Of a stretch of DNA of 64,000 bases, positions 27,801 to 42,800 are shown piece by piece. The position numbers and the translations under genes are program-made. Below the pieces are notes generated by a model. That model searched no databases. It had not been told where the DNA came from and worked only from the letters and a program-made list of their open reading frames with translations. Position 1 is the first letter of the stretch. Each line of letters starts with the position of its first letter. Source of the stretch: Archilochus colubris (taxonomy: Eukaryota; Chordata; Aves; Apodiformes; Trochilidae); contig CM041115.1 of NCBI GenBank assembly GCA_023079485.1, positions 40,744,305 through 40,808,304 on the forward strand, given 5' to 3'.

Positions 27801-30800
27801 GTGTGCACACAATGTGTGATGGAAAGCACTGAGTACCAAACACCCAAACATTCCAGATCTGTATGTCAGATCAGGCAAAGTACTGTTTAGGACTTACCTT
27901 TTCTGTGCTGTCTTGTATTTTTTCTGTAACTTATGGTTCTTCCAGGCACATAAGGTGTTCAACAAATTACATTTTTTCTAGTATATTTTCCTAAATTGTC
28001 CACCTAAGGAATGGAATGGTGGAGATTGATACTCACCTTAAAATGACCAGACTGTTGGGAGAATGATACAATAATCCTAATAGAAGAAGCCTGCTTAAAC
28101 AGTAGAGACTGATGCAGTGGATGTTTTAGAATACATTTACAGTTTTTCATTTTTTTGTTAATACTTGAAGTTTAAAAATAATGCTTTAAGGAAGGGGAAT
28201 CCCAGTCTTATGTATTGTTATTCAGAGCGCTATAAAATTTGCAGTGTAAAACTGTGAAAAATATTTGAGGTTGCAATATTGTGGTCCTGTGTTTTGGTTA
28301 GTGTGCCAGGCAAGTAGGAAACAGATTGATGTGGAGCAAAACAATGCCTGCTGAGAGTCAATAAGCAAGTGGGACAGATGCCAGATGAGGGCTTCTGCTT
28401 CACCTGAGCTCTCAACATTTGTATAAAGTGGTGTCTCTGTTTCCCAACACCAGCCATTAGACCCATCAGCAGAGACCTACTTGCAAGTGGGTCACTTACT
28501 ATGGCTGGGCAAAGTGGAGAATTTTCTTTTCTGCTTTAAAAAAAGTGTATTGTCAGGGCTCTCTGTGTAAAAATATGGCTGTGCTTTTCAGATGAACTTG
28601 GTCATTTTAGACTTGTTCAGTAATTTTGCATTTCATTCTAGCTCGTACAGAGAGTCATAGTGACAGCCATAGTGCATAATGAAGCAGAAATGCTGATAAT
28701 TGAAATTTGTTTTCTAGCCCATGAGGTTTCTTAATTTTTTCATCAAAGTACACATCTATTTTTCTTTTAATATTTTCTTATGAAATAACTGATAATTTAT
28801 TTTTTAAAATTCTGATACTGTAGAAGAAGTTTTTTCATACTTATTCACCTCTATCATTGTGTTGTATTACTGTATTAGCTACTATGCTGATTTGAACAAA
28901 AGAATTTTAGGTAAAGTATGGAAAATAATTTTGGATTATTTTAATAAACTCCTTCTGTGTTTAGTGCTGATATTTCACTTATTTACATTGATTATAAATA
29001 TTAAATATGTTTTCTTTTTAAAATTGCAATTTGGTATTTAAAATATTTTTAAGAAGCAATTGGCCTATCATAATGCTCCTTGATAACAAAGAGGTTTCTG
29101 TTGTGCTCCTTTCTGTTGTGACTATCTATCTTGCCATCAATCTTTCACAGGTAAATATTACACCCTCCATACATTCCACTGGTGAATTCCCCCAGCTTCT
29201 CCATCATGGTCTGAACATGGGGTCCTTGCCACATAATGAGTCATATTTGTTGGCTCAGCAGAATGGCAGCCCAGCTAATGTGCTGGAAGCATCAATGAGA
29301 TCCATTACTCAAATTAATGGGAAATCCCCTAATGATGACTTTGAGCAGCTGATCAGAAATATGTCCCAGGTAAGCATGTTGTCTGGTAATCACAAAATGT
29401 GAGTCACTGATTAAGTGGAAAATATATGTATGTTTATGTAAAAGCAAATGAGTTATTAAGCAAGCCAGAGATTGCTTGCTCTGTAAGGAACAATTGGTAA
29501 ATGTGGAAACAGCTGGAAAAGTAGCTGTCACTTCTGAGTTAGTGTCCTTATCTGGACAGTGTGCCTCTCACAGATCAGCATTACCTTCCTGTGATCATTG
29601 TAGTGCTGCTGCTTTGTGTGTGAGGGAGGTGCTATGTTGGACCAGGCTCTTTTATGCATAACTAATGAAAGCTAGTTCTGTGACCTTCTTGGAAATAAGA
29701 CACAGAATTCCTTTTTGGTCTTGCTGTGAGTTATTGTGTAATCTCACTGCCTTTCTGTGGTAGGCAGAGGTGGTGTCTGAGTCCCTTCAGTAGCTAGAGC
29801 AAAGAATGGCCAGGCGTCTATATTGTAGCATTTTTCTAATTCACCTCCAATAGAGCCAGGTAGGGGAATTCTTCTACAGTTTTCCTGGTGAGCCTTTTGC
29901 ACAGTCCTGCTTACTTCTGGAATTCATCCTCTTTTTCTAGTTCTGCTTGAGAGTTGACCTGTACCCTCTAAAATTTTATAAATGCATATATCCTAGATTT
30001 ATTCATTAAAGGGCCTAAATGTAGTATATTTAGCTGCTGTCTCCTGATTTTGTCTTCTGGGCTACAGTAATCTTTATATCTCAGATCTTCCTTAATTGTC
30101 ACTTTTCTGTAAAACAGATTGAAACTGGAACTAAACAACTGTTTCAGTTTTTAGCTAGCTAAGCCTTGTCCAGCTGTAGCTGTCTAATTAGAAGATAATT
30201 TCCAAGTTGTTTACCACACTTACTAATGCTGCTTTTCAACATTTTAAATGTATTTACCCTTGTTTTTTTTTTTTACTGAACAGGGTCGTCTTGTTGAGAC
30301 CATTGAGCTTATTAAACCTTCAAGTGGTGGATTGGGTTTCAGTGTCGTGGGACTCAAGAGTGAAAACAGGGGAGAACTAGGAATATTTGTGCAAGAAATC
30401 CAGGAGGGAAGTGTAGCTCATAGGTAAGATTAATACTGGAGTATTTTACTGTACCCAGTCTTAACATTTGTGGAACAAAGGCATGTTTCCCCCATATTCA
30501 GAGCAAAAAGAAGCAGATCTAAGACTGCTGTTCACTACAGTTTATATAATGTTGGAACAGGGCAACGTATTATCTGTCCCAAATTTCTAGAAACTACAAA
30601 TGTAGTTTCTCTGTGGTTTGTTTAGAATATCAGCTTTCCAACAAGGGAAATGGGGAGGTTAACTTTCTGTGTCATGACTTTTAAAGCTGAAATACAGATT
30701 TTGCCATCCTTGAATGCACTGAAAAACAATTTGGTGGAAAAAAATACTGGTTGTAACTAGCAGCGTTGTTTGCTAGGTAGGGTTGCACTGAGCAGGTGTA

Positions 30801-33800
30801 AAACCTAGCTTTTAAGTCAAGCAGGGCTTGACCTAAAATTGGTGGACTTTTAAATTAAAACAGATACTCAGGCGAATATCTCAGAAACTCAACAACAGTT
30901 ATAAATTAAGGTATGCTTTAGACTTTAATCCTGATTCTACAAGTAGTGGTGAGAGAAATTGATTTCTTCTATAGAATAGCCTGATAGAACAAAAGAACAC
31001 AGTGGTGAATGACAGCAGCACTGGCTTACTGCAGACTGGTGGGATGTGTTATTCACTATGTGTAGATTTGCTCATGAAGATCCTGGACAGCACTGCTCTG
31101 TGTTGTAGGTGTACTCTATGTCATGTGGGCTGGCTGAATCATCTCAGTGGTATTTCTCACTGAGTTTAGGGAGGGCAGAGCATGGCCTACAGAGTTAATT
31201 TACTTACGCAAAGTGATGTGTTCTTTGTCATTACAATAATTTTTAATCTGCTTGAATTACACTTTTTTTTTTTCCCCTTCAAGAGTTCTTACCTCTTACT
31301 TCTGTTCCATGAAGCTGAGACATGTCTTTACTCAGTCAGAGCCTGGCAGGAAGAGAAACATGAACGTTCAACTGCTATAGGGTTTTTAAATCAGTAACCA
31401 TGTCTTTGAAAACACTCTGAAAAACAGTTTGACTTTACCAGAAAAATATTACGGGTTGAAGCAAAATAGTGTTTTTCCTGAATGCTGTTGAGTGCCTTGG
31501 CTTCTGCACTGTAGGCACTCACAGCAGCTGGTGTAATAGGGATCCTGGGTTTTGTTGCTGCCCTTTGTTTTTAAAGCATTGTCACTTTGGAGGCTCTAGA
31601 GTTTTTGCTGATTTATTGCAGATGCAATAGATGTAGTGGAGGAGACAGAGGTTAACTCATCTGTGTAGGCTTCATACATTTCCTTTTGAAGTAGGTCTGA
31701 GGCTCAGTATATAATTTTACAGTAGTGCTTCCTTTGTCAGAAAGTAACTTATTTTTAAAATTTGTTCAGAGCTTCTTGCCCGCTTCTTTAAAAGGCATCT
31801 ACTTTATAATTCCTTCTGATTCTATCTCTACCTCTCTTTTTTTCCTTTTTTCTTGATTTTTTGAGAAACAAAATTTGTTACTGTAACATCCTGATGAAAG
31901 CGTGTTCCACTCCATGGTTTGATGAATATTCAGAGAGGGTGCAGTGAACAAAGTGGAGCACTTGGTCTGTTAAGCAAGAGGCTCAAATTCAAGAATAAAA
32001 ATAAGTTCCCAGGCTATGGTTGGGAGTGGCTGAGATCTAATATGCTTAGTCTCGGATGGGGGTACATGGAGAAGAAAGCTAGCTAGAGGGTTGTAGCTGG
32101 GGGATAGTGGCAGTGGGATTAGCTTCAAAGGAAGCGATCACCAGGGTGCTGCATCAGCTCCTTTCAGCAAAACTGCAGGGAGAGATTAAAAAGTGGGGGA
32201 AATAGAGAAGAGGTTATTAGAAATATTGGAAAAATATCAAAATATTGTAATTTCTGATGCAGCACTTCTTCAGTCTTTTCTACTTGTTTTTTGTTTTTTT
32301 TTTTTTGTCCCCCTTCCCTGTTTACATGTTTGTAACAGAGATGGAAAGCTGAAGGAAGCAGATCAAATCCTTGCTATTAATGGACAAGCCCTTGATCAGA
32401 CAATTACACATCAACAGGCTATCAGCATCCTGCAGAAAGCAAAAGATAATGTCCAGCTAGTTGTGGCTAGAGGCACTTTCCCTCAGCTCATCAGTCCTGT
32501 AGTTTCCCGGTCTCCATCTGCTGCTAGCACAATTTCAGCCCATTCTAACCCGGTGAGTATACCACAAACAGCTATGTATTCAGTTCCAGGCTTGTGTGTA
32601 CTTACTCCATCTAGCATTTTGAGATTTTTTTGGTAGCTTCTACATACATATCCTTCACAGTTCTTGAGGGTTTTCTACTGTTTATCTTTGTTGTACCTTT
32701 TCCCACGCAAACTGTAGAAAATACTCGGGCTTGTTGGGATGGAAGTCTTCATCATGGCAGTATTTTATCTTTCCATTTACAAACCTTTCTGCATCCACCA
32801 ATGCAAATACAGTATGTTTACCTTATTTAATGAAGCTTTATTTTGGGATAGCAGTAAACAGTGTCTTTTTTCCTCTTTCCCTTTTTCCAGGGCAGACAGA
32901 AATTTTTCGAGGCATTGTAATCTGATCTGCACCACCACCTAAATGGGTGCTCCTCTGTTTGTTTCTCTGTCGTCTGTTAGCTGTGGGGCTCAAGTAAAGC
33001 AACAAGAGACCCATCAAACTGTCATGTGTAGGGACACACTGTAGGACCCCCAGAAAACACCTCTGCTACATTTCATTTTTTTAGAAAACTTTTGCACACC
33101 TGAATGTAGAGAACATAGTTCAGAATCATGGTGATACTAACTGCACTTTCTCTTCCTGTTAAATTCCTCATGGATGGAGGATGGATGGTCTTGGGATGAA
33201 AAAGTCTGTCTGGTTTCCATAGGTTTTGCTGTTCAGTCATCACTATCTCTTCAAGGGAGTCAGTAATCAGAAATATACAGAGCAATCAATCTGAAAAAAA
33301 TGCAGCTACTTTACTGTTTATGTAATCATTAGCATAAAACTTTTAGTGGAGAAATCTCAGCATTATTTTTTTCTTCTGTGTGCAGGAATAAAGCTGATTG
33401 TCTGAATTTTTCCCTTCTGGCAACTGGGGAGGCCTATATTCTTTCAGTATTCCTGCAACACTCTTCTTTCTCTATGTGATTACCTCTCTGTTCCCTGAAC
33501 AGCTTCCCTCGCTTGAAAATGTTCCTTTTAAACCTGCCATAGCTTCTGTTTTTCTATGCATGCCTTTCCCAGTTCTTGTGTTCCCATTACATTCAAATGC
33601 TGGAGCTAAGCAGCTTAACTGGAGCCACTCTTTTCCTGTGGGCTTTGCTTGATCATTGTTGGTTTATGTTAAGACTGCGGATACCAAAACAGGTACTACA
33701 GGGCTTTGAATTTACAGATTATTCCAAAATAAGGGCAGATTTTCAAGATTCCACCTGATGGAGTACCAGTTGTGGTTTTAAATTTCAGGTTAATTTGAAG

Positions 33801-36800
33801 CAATACCAGGAGCTTCCAATTTTTCTTCAGGACTGCCCCATACAAGTCAGCTAGGTTTTGTCTTACATTCAGAGCAGTTTTGCTTCTATCAGAACATGAA
33901 ACCTGCCATCAGACCTGCTTCATTCTTGTGCTGTTGACATGAGTCAACTTGGAAATCTTTGTTCATTACACAGGAGGCAGATCTGATAATGCAAATCTCA
34001 CCGTACCTTGTGCTGCTTTCAGCTTTAATCTCTGAACTGGGTTTATGCTTTCTCCTGTGCTTTGTTATAAAGGCTGATGTGAACATGCACTTATCTCAAG
34101 ATTTTAATTTTCAGTCTTGTGAGATTTTGTATCAGCAGTGTTTCTCATTGAATTGAATGTGGCATGGAGGTGTACAGTTCTAGGCTTCTGCTTGTATTCA
34201 CTCAGGGACTTCTTAAAAGGCTTGAAGCACTACCCAGCTCTGTTTTCAACCAGAGAAATTCCAGCTTATGCAGAACAAGCACTTTATTGCCAAACTATTA
34301 TATAATCATACACCTAATAGTAAATATTTAAAAGTCCCATATTTGTACCTTTCCCCCCCTTTCCTTTACTCTTAAACATACTCAAGAAATTAGATAAAAT
34401 ATTTTGCAAGTTTTAGTGTGTGTTCTTACTTTGATCATTGCAAGCTGATATCCATTCCTTTTAGGTTCACTGGCAGCATGTGGAAACCATTGAGTTGGTG
34501 AATGACGGCTCAGGTTTGGGATTTGGGATAGTGGGAGGGAAGTCAACCGGAGTCATTGTCAAAACCATCCTCCCAGGAGGTGTGGCTGATCAGGTAAATT
34601 CAACCTATCCTTCCATTTACCATTCAGTAAGGTGTGAAGTTACCCTTTAACTTTATACTCATGCTAAGTAATACTTTTTTCTTCAGTGGTGTAAAAGAGA
34701 GCAGGTGATGAAATTCATCCTAACTAAAGGCAGGCTTCGTGCAGGGGATCTGTGCAATTGAATGTGAAAACTGGATTAGGCTCTAAATCTCTTTTCCAAA
34801 TATTTTGTATTATGCATGTTTGATGTGAATACCTTTAGACTCCTAATTATTTCATTAATATACTGGTTCTAATGCAGGGGTGGAAGTAACACCAAATACT
34901 TATCTGCTGTGCCCTGACAGTACTGGGCTCACTGCAACTTGGGTCAGGCATGTGGCTTCATGTGTCTGTTTCAGGACACAGGGTCTGCTCCTGCCTGAAG
35001 TACTTGTGTAAATTGAATTTGGTGATCACAACCCATTTCAAGGTTGTCTGCTGAAAAAGTATCTATGACTTCATTGATGATGGTCAGGGACTGAATAGGA
35101 AAGGAGACTGGAGACACTGGAGTGGTGGAAAGGAGACACAGGAATGGTGACCTGGTAACAGGGTCTGGAGATGCATGAGCAGGATTTACTGCAAAACTCT
35201 TTCCCCTAGTAGGTAGATGAGTTCCTTTTACAGACCTGTCTTGTTAAAGCTTTTCCTATGGACTAAGTTTGTATGAAGCTTTTTTACTGGTAATAAGGAA
35301 ATCATTAGGAAAGTAAACCAGTATAAAGCAATATAAATAACTGGATCACAGTAAGGGAGAAATTTATTATATTTTGAAATTATGCTTCACCCTGATGAGT
35401 ATTTTTAAAATAGCAGTGTGAAGCTGCACGTACATTTTTATGCTGTTTTTTGGAAGTGGTTTTTGGAAATAAACCTGAAGTTCTCTAATATACATTGCAC
35501 TTTTTTAATGTGCTTCAGTAACTTGAAAAAGGGATATTTCTGGGGAAGTTTGTAGTAAAATTAGTGTACCACTAGGCAAACTACTTTTTCTTCTCCATGT
35601 TATCAGGACAGGTCACCTTGTTCATACATCTTAAGAGTGACTTGAAGCTGTGTTGTCTTTTTCTAATTGTATGATATGTGGGAGAAAAAGCAGGATATAA
35701 CTAGATTTTTTTCATCATTGTCCATTCTCCAGCATGGTAGATTATGCAGTGGAGACCACATCTTGAAAATCGGTGATACGGACCTAGCTGGAATGAGCAG
35801 TGAGCAGGTGGCACAAGTTCTGAGGCAGTGTGGAAATCGAGTGAAGCTGGTAATTGCCAGAGGTCCTATTGAGGAGCCACCTCCACCAGCAGTCCCTCCT
35901 GGTACACCAGTACCCATCACCACACCAGAGAAACAGGTAAGCAGCAGTGAATATACTTAACTCAAGGCAAACTTTTACTTCAAACTTTGTCTTTTAACAG
36001 TTATTTGAATGTCTTTCATGCTTATATTCTCAAAAGCTAGGGTTTTCATTCCTATAGCAGGGTGGGAGAATCTGAACATCATGTATCCATTATGCAAGGA
36101 ACTATATACCTAAAGCCTTTTTTTAGACCAAGGCTTAGGACTTCTGTAAGTGGTTCCTGGTTCCTTGTGATGGTGCAAGAACACATTGGTAACAGCTGAA
36201 GCCCTGCAGTCTTTTCTTCAGACAAAGCAGATTGGCTTTAGCATTTCCCTGTCTTCCAGTCCTTTACGTCTCCAGGAACATTTCTTATTTCCTTATTACT
36301 GCAGCCATCCATTAGACACTTCCTCCCTGTGCCAAGCACCACACATATGTTCCTTCACTACATCACCTGGCACTACTAATTTTCTAGACATCTTCCAAAA
36401 AAAATCAGCCAGCTGCTATTCTTATTCCCCTGCTGATGGTTGTACTCCCGGTGATGTTACAACTGTCTGCCACTTAAAAAATGCTGTAAATTTTTTTAAT
36501 ATCCTGTCAGCTGAAAAGTCTCTACAAAATGTGTCATCTGCATGCTTGCAACAAGGCCTGGTTGTGCAGGAACCAGGAACTAGCAGTGCTTTTTCATATA
36601 TAGTTATGACCAGATAGACGTAAATGTGAATACATGGAATAAGTGAATGAGAGAAGAAAAAGGTGCTTGTTTTTGAACCTATAAGTAGAAGAATTTATGC
36701 TTTACAATGAATTTTTTAATTTACTTTTCCCTGTTGTTTTTCTAGACACTTTCTTACTGGTTACAAATTACATTTCAGATAGGTGACTTTGAAAGAAAAA

Positions 36801-39800
36801 GAAAACTTCTACATTTTTTGCAAGACTACCGTTATTTTGTCCACTGCAGTGGTATCTGTCAAAAACAAGTATATATTTATACCTTTCATTGTGGCTATAA
36901 GGCAAACAAGGTTAATCATAATATGGAGTCTTCTGAGCAGCTAAGAGGAGAGACGGACTGGGACTTTATGTCTCTACAGCACTGAAAGACATGAAAGCCT
37001 GCCTATATTTCAAACAAAGGGATCAATGCTTAATCCAAATATTTACCTGAAAAACAGCAGTCTCAGAGTCTGAATTTTATTATTTCATCTGTGTATATTC
37101 AGTATTTACCCTTCTGAGGTTATGTGATGTAATGTTGAAGGCTATCTGCTGTGGGATATATACTTTTTCTAGTACTGAGGGAATAGCTTAAAGCAACCAC
37201 ATAGCAAAATCTGACCCCTTTGCTGCCTTCCTTCCATTTCCATCCTTTTCAATATATTGCTCTGGTACATCTCTGGTGGCAGGAGGCAGGCTATTATTAA
37301 ACTGCTTCTGCCTGCACAAAATCTTGTTCTTGGAGGGAGCACGCAGTTTATGGTGCTACTGTAAGCCTTATAAATTCATGCCAGGAGTGAAGATGATGAT
37401 GAAAACAACTCAGTTTGTCTTTTTCTTCTGGGCAATTAGATAGTGGATGAAGACTTCATGATACTCCTAAAGCTATTAGTGATGGCAGGATAGCAGGATG
37501 GCACTTCCGAAATGGGCACTTCTTATCATGTCCGCTGTTATCCATGTTATACTAATCCATGAAGTTACTGGAATTGGAGCAGTTTTTTTGTGACATTACC
37601 TGTGGCCAGAACAGTCCTGCACTAAAAAGCAGAGAAGTAGTTAAAAGAGCAGAAGTAGATTTTATTTTTTTTTATTGCATTTGATTTTGGTTTTGGATGA
37701 TGTTGTTCAAATGAAGAACCAAAGCCAAATTCTCTTTTTGTAAATAGTATCATAGCCCTCTTGAAGTTGTCTATTTTTTCACACATGCATGCTCATCTAG
37801 TCAAACTAAGTTTAATTAGTATCTGCCTGTTTGATGTGTTGTCACTTTTTAAAAATATTAGTGGAATACAGACCAGTCAGAATAAAATAGGAGAGTAGCA
37901 GGATTTCGATAAATTTGTATGAAATTTATGAATTCCCAATTTAAATACATACATCAATATCAATTTCCATATAAATACAACGAAATTGAAGCCTGGTATG
38001 CGTAATCGTATACTAATACGTTTCAGCTATGGAAGTGGCTTGTAAGTATCTGCTATGAAAATAGCTTATAAGTATCTGCCATGGACAACTGGAAGAAAAA
38101 TTGTTTTCTAAAAACCTTTTGAAAGTTGAAATTAAGTCTTCTAAGTTGACTTCTTTAAAGAAGAAGTTCTCTTTAAAGAAGAAGAAGTTTAAAGAAGAAG
38201 AAGTTGACTTCATTAAAGAAGTTGAGCTTCTTTAATGTGTTAAAATTGACATGCATATGAAATAATAGCTGTCATTATTGAACAGGAATTAAAAATGAGT
38301 AAAATACAAAATACAATTTTGATTTTTTTTCTTCTTTTAAATAACGTAGCAGTCTAAAGCTGGTTCAGAAGAAGTCGCAGAAGGGCAGCAAGCTACATAT
38401 TCTGATATTTAAGCATGCTTTGTGTAATTTACAGTACAAAAAGTTCATTTTCAATTTCATCAAATTTTAGTAGTAATTTTAGTCATCAAATATTGATTTG
38501 GTAGGTTAGAGGGTAATGTCCTAGGGTCATGACCTGCATTGCTTTACAGTGAGGAATGCTACCTATGTCTGGTTTCTTTGCTGAATACCAAATCAGAGCA
38601 GAGGCAAAGTTGATACTTTCTGTTTTGCATTGGTGTTTAATTTTACATGTTAATTACAGCAAAGAATCAAGTGGATCTTTAAAGAAAAAAATACTGCTTT
38701 CTAATCCTACTTTTCTTATTAGGCAGATGCTTCTGTTGATAGCTGTGAAGATGGTGAGAAATACAGCGTTGAACTCACTAAAAATACGCAGGGATTGGGA
38801 ATAACCATTGCTGGTTACATTGGAGACAAAACGTCAGGTAATGTTAGATTCATGCAGTTCACTTTACAATCTGTGATGTACTGAGCTTTGTGTGCATCAA
38901 AGACCTATTTAGTTTTGGTGAAGCATCGCTGAAAAATCTTTGATCCTCTTAAATATATTCAAAGTTTGTAAAGAAAAAGAAAGGGTTTTCCTCTTGTGAG
39001 AAGGACATTCAGATTAGAAGCAACCAGTGTTATAAAATCCCACAGCAGATTTTTTTAAACAGTTTTTATAATTACTCTGGGTTAGAGCTTGTACTTGTAT
39101 GTTTTCTAAAATAGACTGAGCCATTTCTGTTAGAACTGGATTGGCTTTTAAAATTACATTTCCATTTTTAAGAAGGCTCTTACAGATAATACATTAGTTT
39201 TATGAGTAGTTTTAAGTTACATTATTATTTTTACCAAAGTGTATAGTACTGCTTGCAGATGAAGAGTGCCTTTGTGACTTCTGAATACAGTAAATGTTTT
39301 TTTACCTCTAGGCTGTTCCAACCAATAGAAAAGTTAATTTAGATAATTAAATGCAACAGTGTTCTTTTACAGCTGTGTTTTTGCTTCATGATTTCCACTA
39401 TGATCCAGACCTCTTCTAGGCCTTAGTAGGGCGTATTCTGCTAATACAATACTGCTAGGAAAGGAGAGTTGTCTGATGTGTGGTAAAGCTTCTCAAAGAG
39501 TTGTTGGTTTTATTTTTTACCCATGTAGATATTGTTAAAAAATACATGGACAGATGTATTCTGTGTTACTGGTAGTGTATAGAAATAATTTGTTTGCTTT
39601 GAAAAAATGGACTAAATTTTAATAATCTGTTCAGTAGGACAGACTGGTCACTGTTTGTGTAAGTTCACTCTCTAGCAGCTTCCTGTTGAATCTTTAAAAG
39701 GCAAATTACATTGTAGATAGCACACATGATAGATCTGATAGTGTATTTTAACTGGAGTATCACTTCATCTTTAAATTACTGTGCTGCATGTAACTGCATT

Positions 39801-42800
39801 AGAAAATATTCTTGCCTTAGGAAATATTTGGGCATCTCACTTAATTTGTGACTTAACACCTAGTTAAAGCACAACTTTGCTGCCAGAGAAGTGGCCATAA
39901 ACTACTGGACAACAAAATCAGCAACTGAATCTTTCATGAATGACGAACAGCAGCGTGTTGTGTTACCATAGAACAGTCACAGGGTATGAAAATACTTCGA
40001 AGTGAGTAGAACCGTCCATTTAATTATTCACAAAACTGGAGAAAGCAAAAAATTAAGAAAAAACCAAAAAAGACTTGTCAGTGTAATGACTTAATTATAT
40101 TTATGGTCTTACTCTTCCTCAGCTGAATATAATCACTAGAGCAAAACATAGATTTTGCTTCCTGCTAACTCTTGTCATATTGACATCCAGTGAAATATGT
40201 GGTTTGGGTCTTCAAAGGCACTAGGGTGCCTTCACAGCTGTTAAAATCCATTTTATAGAGGATTACCTTCCCATGGAATGTATTCATTTAACAGAGTTGG
40301 AACATTTTTTGAGAGAAAGTAGATTCTTTTCAGATTTCTTATCACCGATGATACAGGCCTCTTACTTTCAAACCTGATTTCATGCCACTTCATGCTAGCA
40401 TTTGTCTCGATTTCATGTATATTATGCAAAGTGTGCGTGTAGGAACTCCACAGATTTTTATTTCACTTAGCTGTTGAGGCAAATTCCAGTGTGTTTTTCC
40501 TGAAATTTATACCATTTTGTAAAATGTCTTTTCTGTAAGTGTTTTATATAGATGACTTTTCCTTCTGATTCAAAATCAGTATGTGTCTAAAATGTTTTTG
40601 TCGTGGGGTTTGGATTTCTTTTCTTCTGCATCTCCCTTTTTTTTTTGAATTGGCTCAAATACTGACTTGCAGCTGTAGTTAAAAGCTGTTTCAACTGTCA
40701 GTTGTAGTCCTATCTGCTTATAATTTTCTGCATGCATATTAGCATTTATTTTCTTAACTATTTACTAAGTACCTAGAAAACAGAGAACTTCCCAGATTGG
40801 TATACTCAAACCGTATTTTCTGTGCTGCCTAGTTTTAAATCTGGCCAAGGGTCAGAGACAAGTTGTCAGTGTTGGTTTCAACAATTAGAGTATAATACAT
40901 TACTATATTTCTTATTTTTGTAGCAAGAATTGATAATTAAGCATTGTAGGATTTTGTATGAAATCTCATCCAGTGCAAGATAACATTAACCATACTCATC
41001 CTTAAAGAAAATAGTAACATAATGTTTTACCTAAAGCATATACTTAGTTATTCTTTCCTTTTCTTACCTGGAGATGGTGGGGTTTTTTTGTTTGTTTTTT
41101 TTTTTTTTTTCTCTTTGGCTGCTGGCGTTAGTTAGATTGCTGCATTATCTAAATTGTTTCTTAATAAATTAGTTAATTTAATTTTCTCTGTTTTTTTCAT
41201 CCCAGAACCTTCTGGTATCTTTGTGAAAAGCATTACAAAAGGCAGTGCTGTTGAACATGATGGCAGAATCCATGTGGGAGATCAAATTATAGTTGTAAGT
41301 AAACATAGAAATTAAATCACTTCTGTGCAAAACTACTTCTTTAGGTTCTAAAGAAATGCTTGTGTAATTACTTTTTTAAAACATTTAGGACTGGTGTTGA
41401 AATGGTGAGTCCTTTTTTTGACTATTTTGTTAGATTATCTTTCTCACTTTCAGTCTGTGTGTAACCTGTGTTTCTTAAGAAAATCTGTTTCATATGTGTG
41501 TATCTTCCTAGTAAGTGCTTTGAGGTTTAGTAAAGTTTCAAAGTTTGATTCAAATTAAGCAACTGCTTTCAAAATTATTTTTTAAAGCATGTCACTGAAG
41601 TTTTAGATGCTCAGTGAAAGAAGAAACTGTTCTGATGCATACAGTTTTTTTCTGCAGTGAAAATCAGGTCATAAATGCAGGTTTTGTGGCTGTCATAGAT
41701 ACAGCTTTGCATATGTGTGAAGGTAGCATTCACAAGTTAATGTCTCCAAATAAAAACGTGTGTCCATGTTTGTATGTAGAAGTATATGTGGTTTCAGTAA
41801 TGATTTACATGCTGAATGCAAGTAGCAAATATTGATTATGCCAAAGTTTGATTTCCTCTTCTACTGTGGATGCAAAGGGAGAAAAAGATTTGAGTGACCT
41901 CGGACAGAAGAATAATAAACATACAGTTTGGTCAAGTGTGATGGAAAAATTAAATAACCTTAGGTCATGGCTAATTAATTTTTATTTAGAATAACACTGT
42001 AGTTGGAAGCAGAAAATGGCAGTAAAATCATTAAATGTCTGGGGGTGTGTGTCATTATGAAAGAGGATTTAAAATAATGGAATATGTGTCTGCTATAGAT
42101 AGACTGACACAGCTACAGGAATCAAGGATTATTGTTAGAAATATTTCAGAAATAAAAGGTACTGAGGAGTGAGATGGAGAAAGAATAGATTAATATGGAG
42201 TTTGCAGGGAGAAGGAGAATAAAAAATGGTATGTACGAGGGGCAATAGAATGAAATTGAGCAATGCCAAGGTCTTGAGTTTCAAAAAAAAAGCCCTAGAT
42301 TGGTGAGGTAATGAGGTAGCTTCAAACAGAAGAGGCCAAAATCAGATTCTTTAAAGTATTGAATTGATGCACCATATCTAATATCTGGCTGGTTGGTGTA
42401 GTGTTTGAGTTGGACACTGGACTTCATGGTGTTCAGTAGTAGATTTCACTGTGTTTGATGTTAGTTGGCCTAAGAGCTGCTCTCTCTAGTTACTTGTAAT
42501 ACAGTGGATGGATGTTTCTCTCCTTACCCTCCACTTCACAGCTCTCCCAGTGATGGCTGTGTTGGTTTATTCATGCAGTATTTTTTTCTAGGAGGTGGAA
42601 ATGGCTGTAGCTATCAAACATTTACTTTGCCCAAGCCTTTTTTTTTTTCTTTTTTTTCTTTTTTTTTGAGTGGTGTCTTGTGGGCTGAAAAGCTTTTTAA
42701 TCCTGCAGGTGGATGGAACAAATCTTCAGGGTTTTACTAACCAGCAAGCAGTTGATGTTTTGCGGCACACGGGACAAACAGTTCGTCTCACTTTGATCAG

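Larger units (their letters stand above)
35937..38722 (+). other. MPDZ: MPDZ intron 7
   Basis: 2.8 kb intron from GTAAGC to TTTTCTTATTAG. It holds a 26-bp tandem duplication at 38027-38085 and an AAGAAG/CTTCTT-rich segment with a perfect palindrome at 38150-38163. The open frame at 36186-36617 has no recognisable domain, and no junction of it fits the protein. Confidence 0.92.

Noticed and set aside
36186..36617. 143-codon open frame in intron 7 on the + strand
   Set aside because: No domain, low-complexity Ser/Leu/Phe composition, and no splice borders that connect it to the MPDZ frame.
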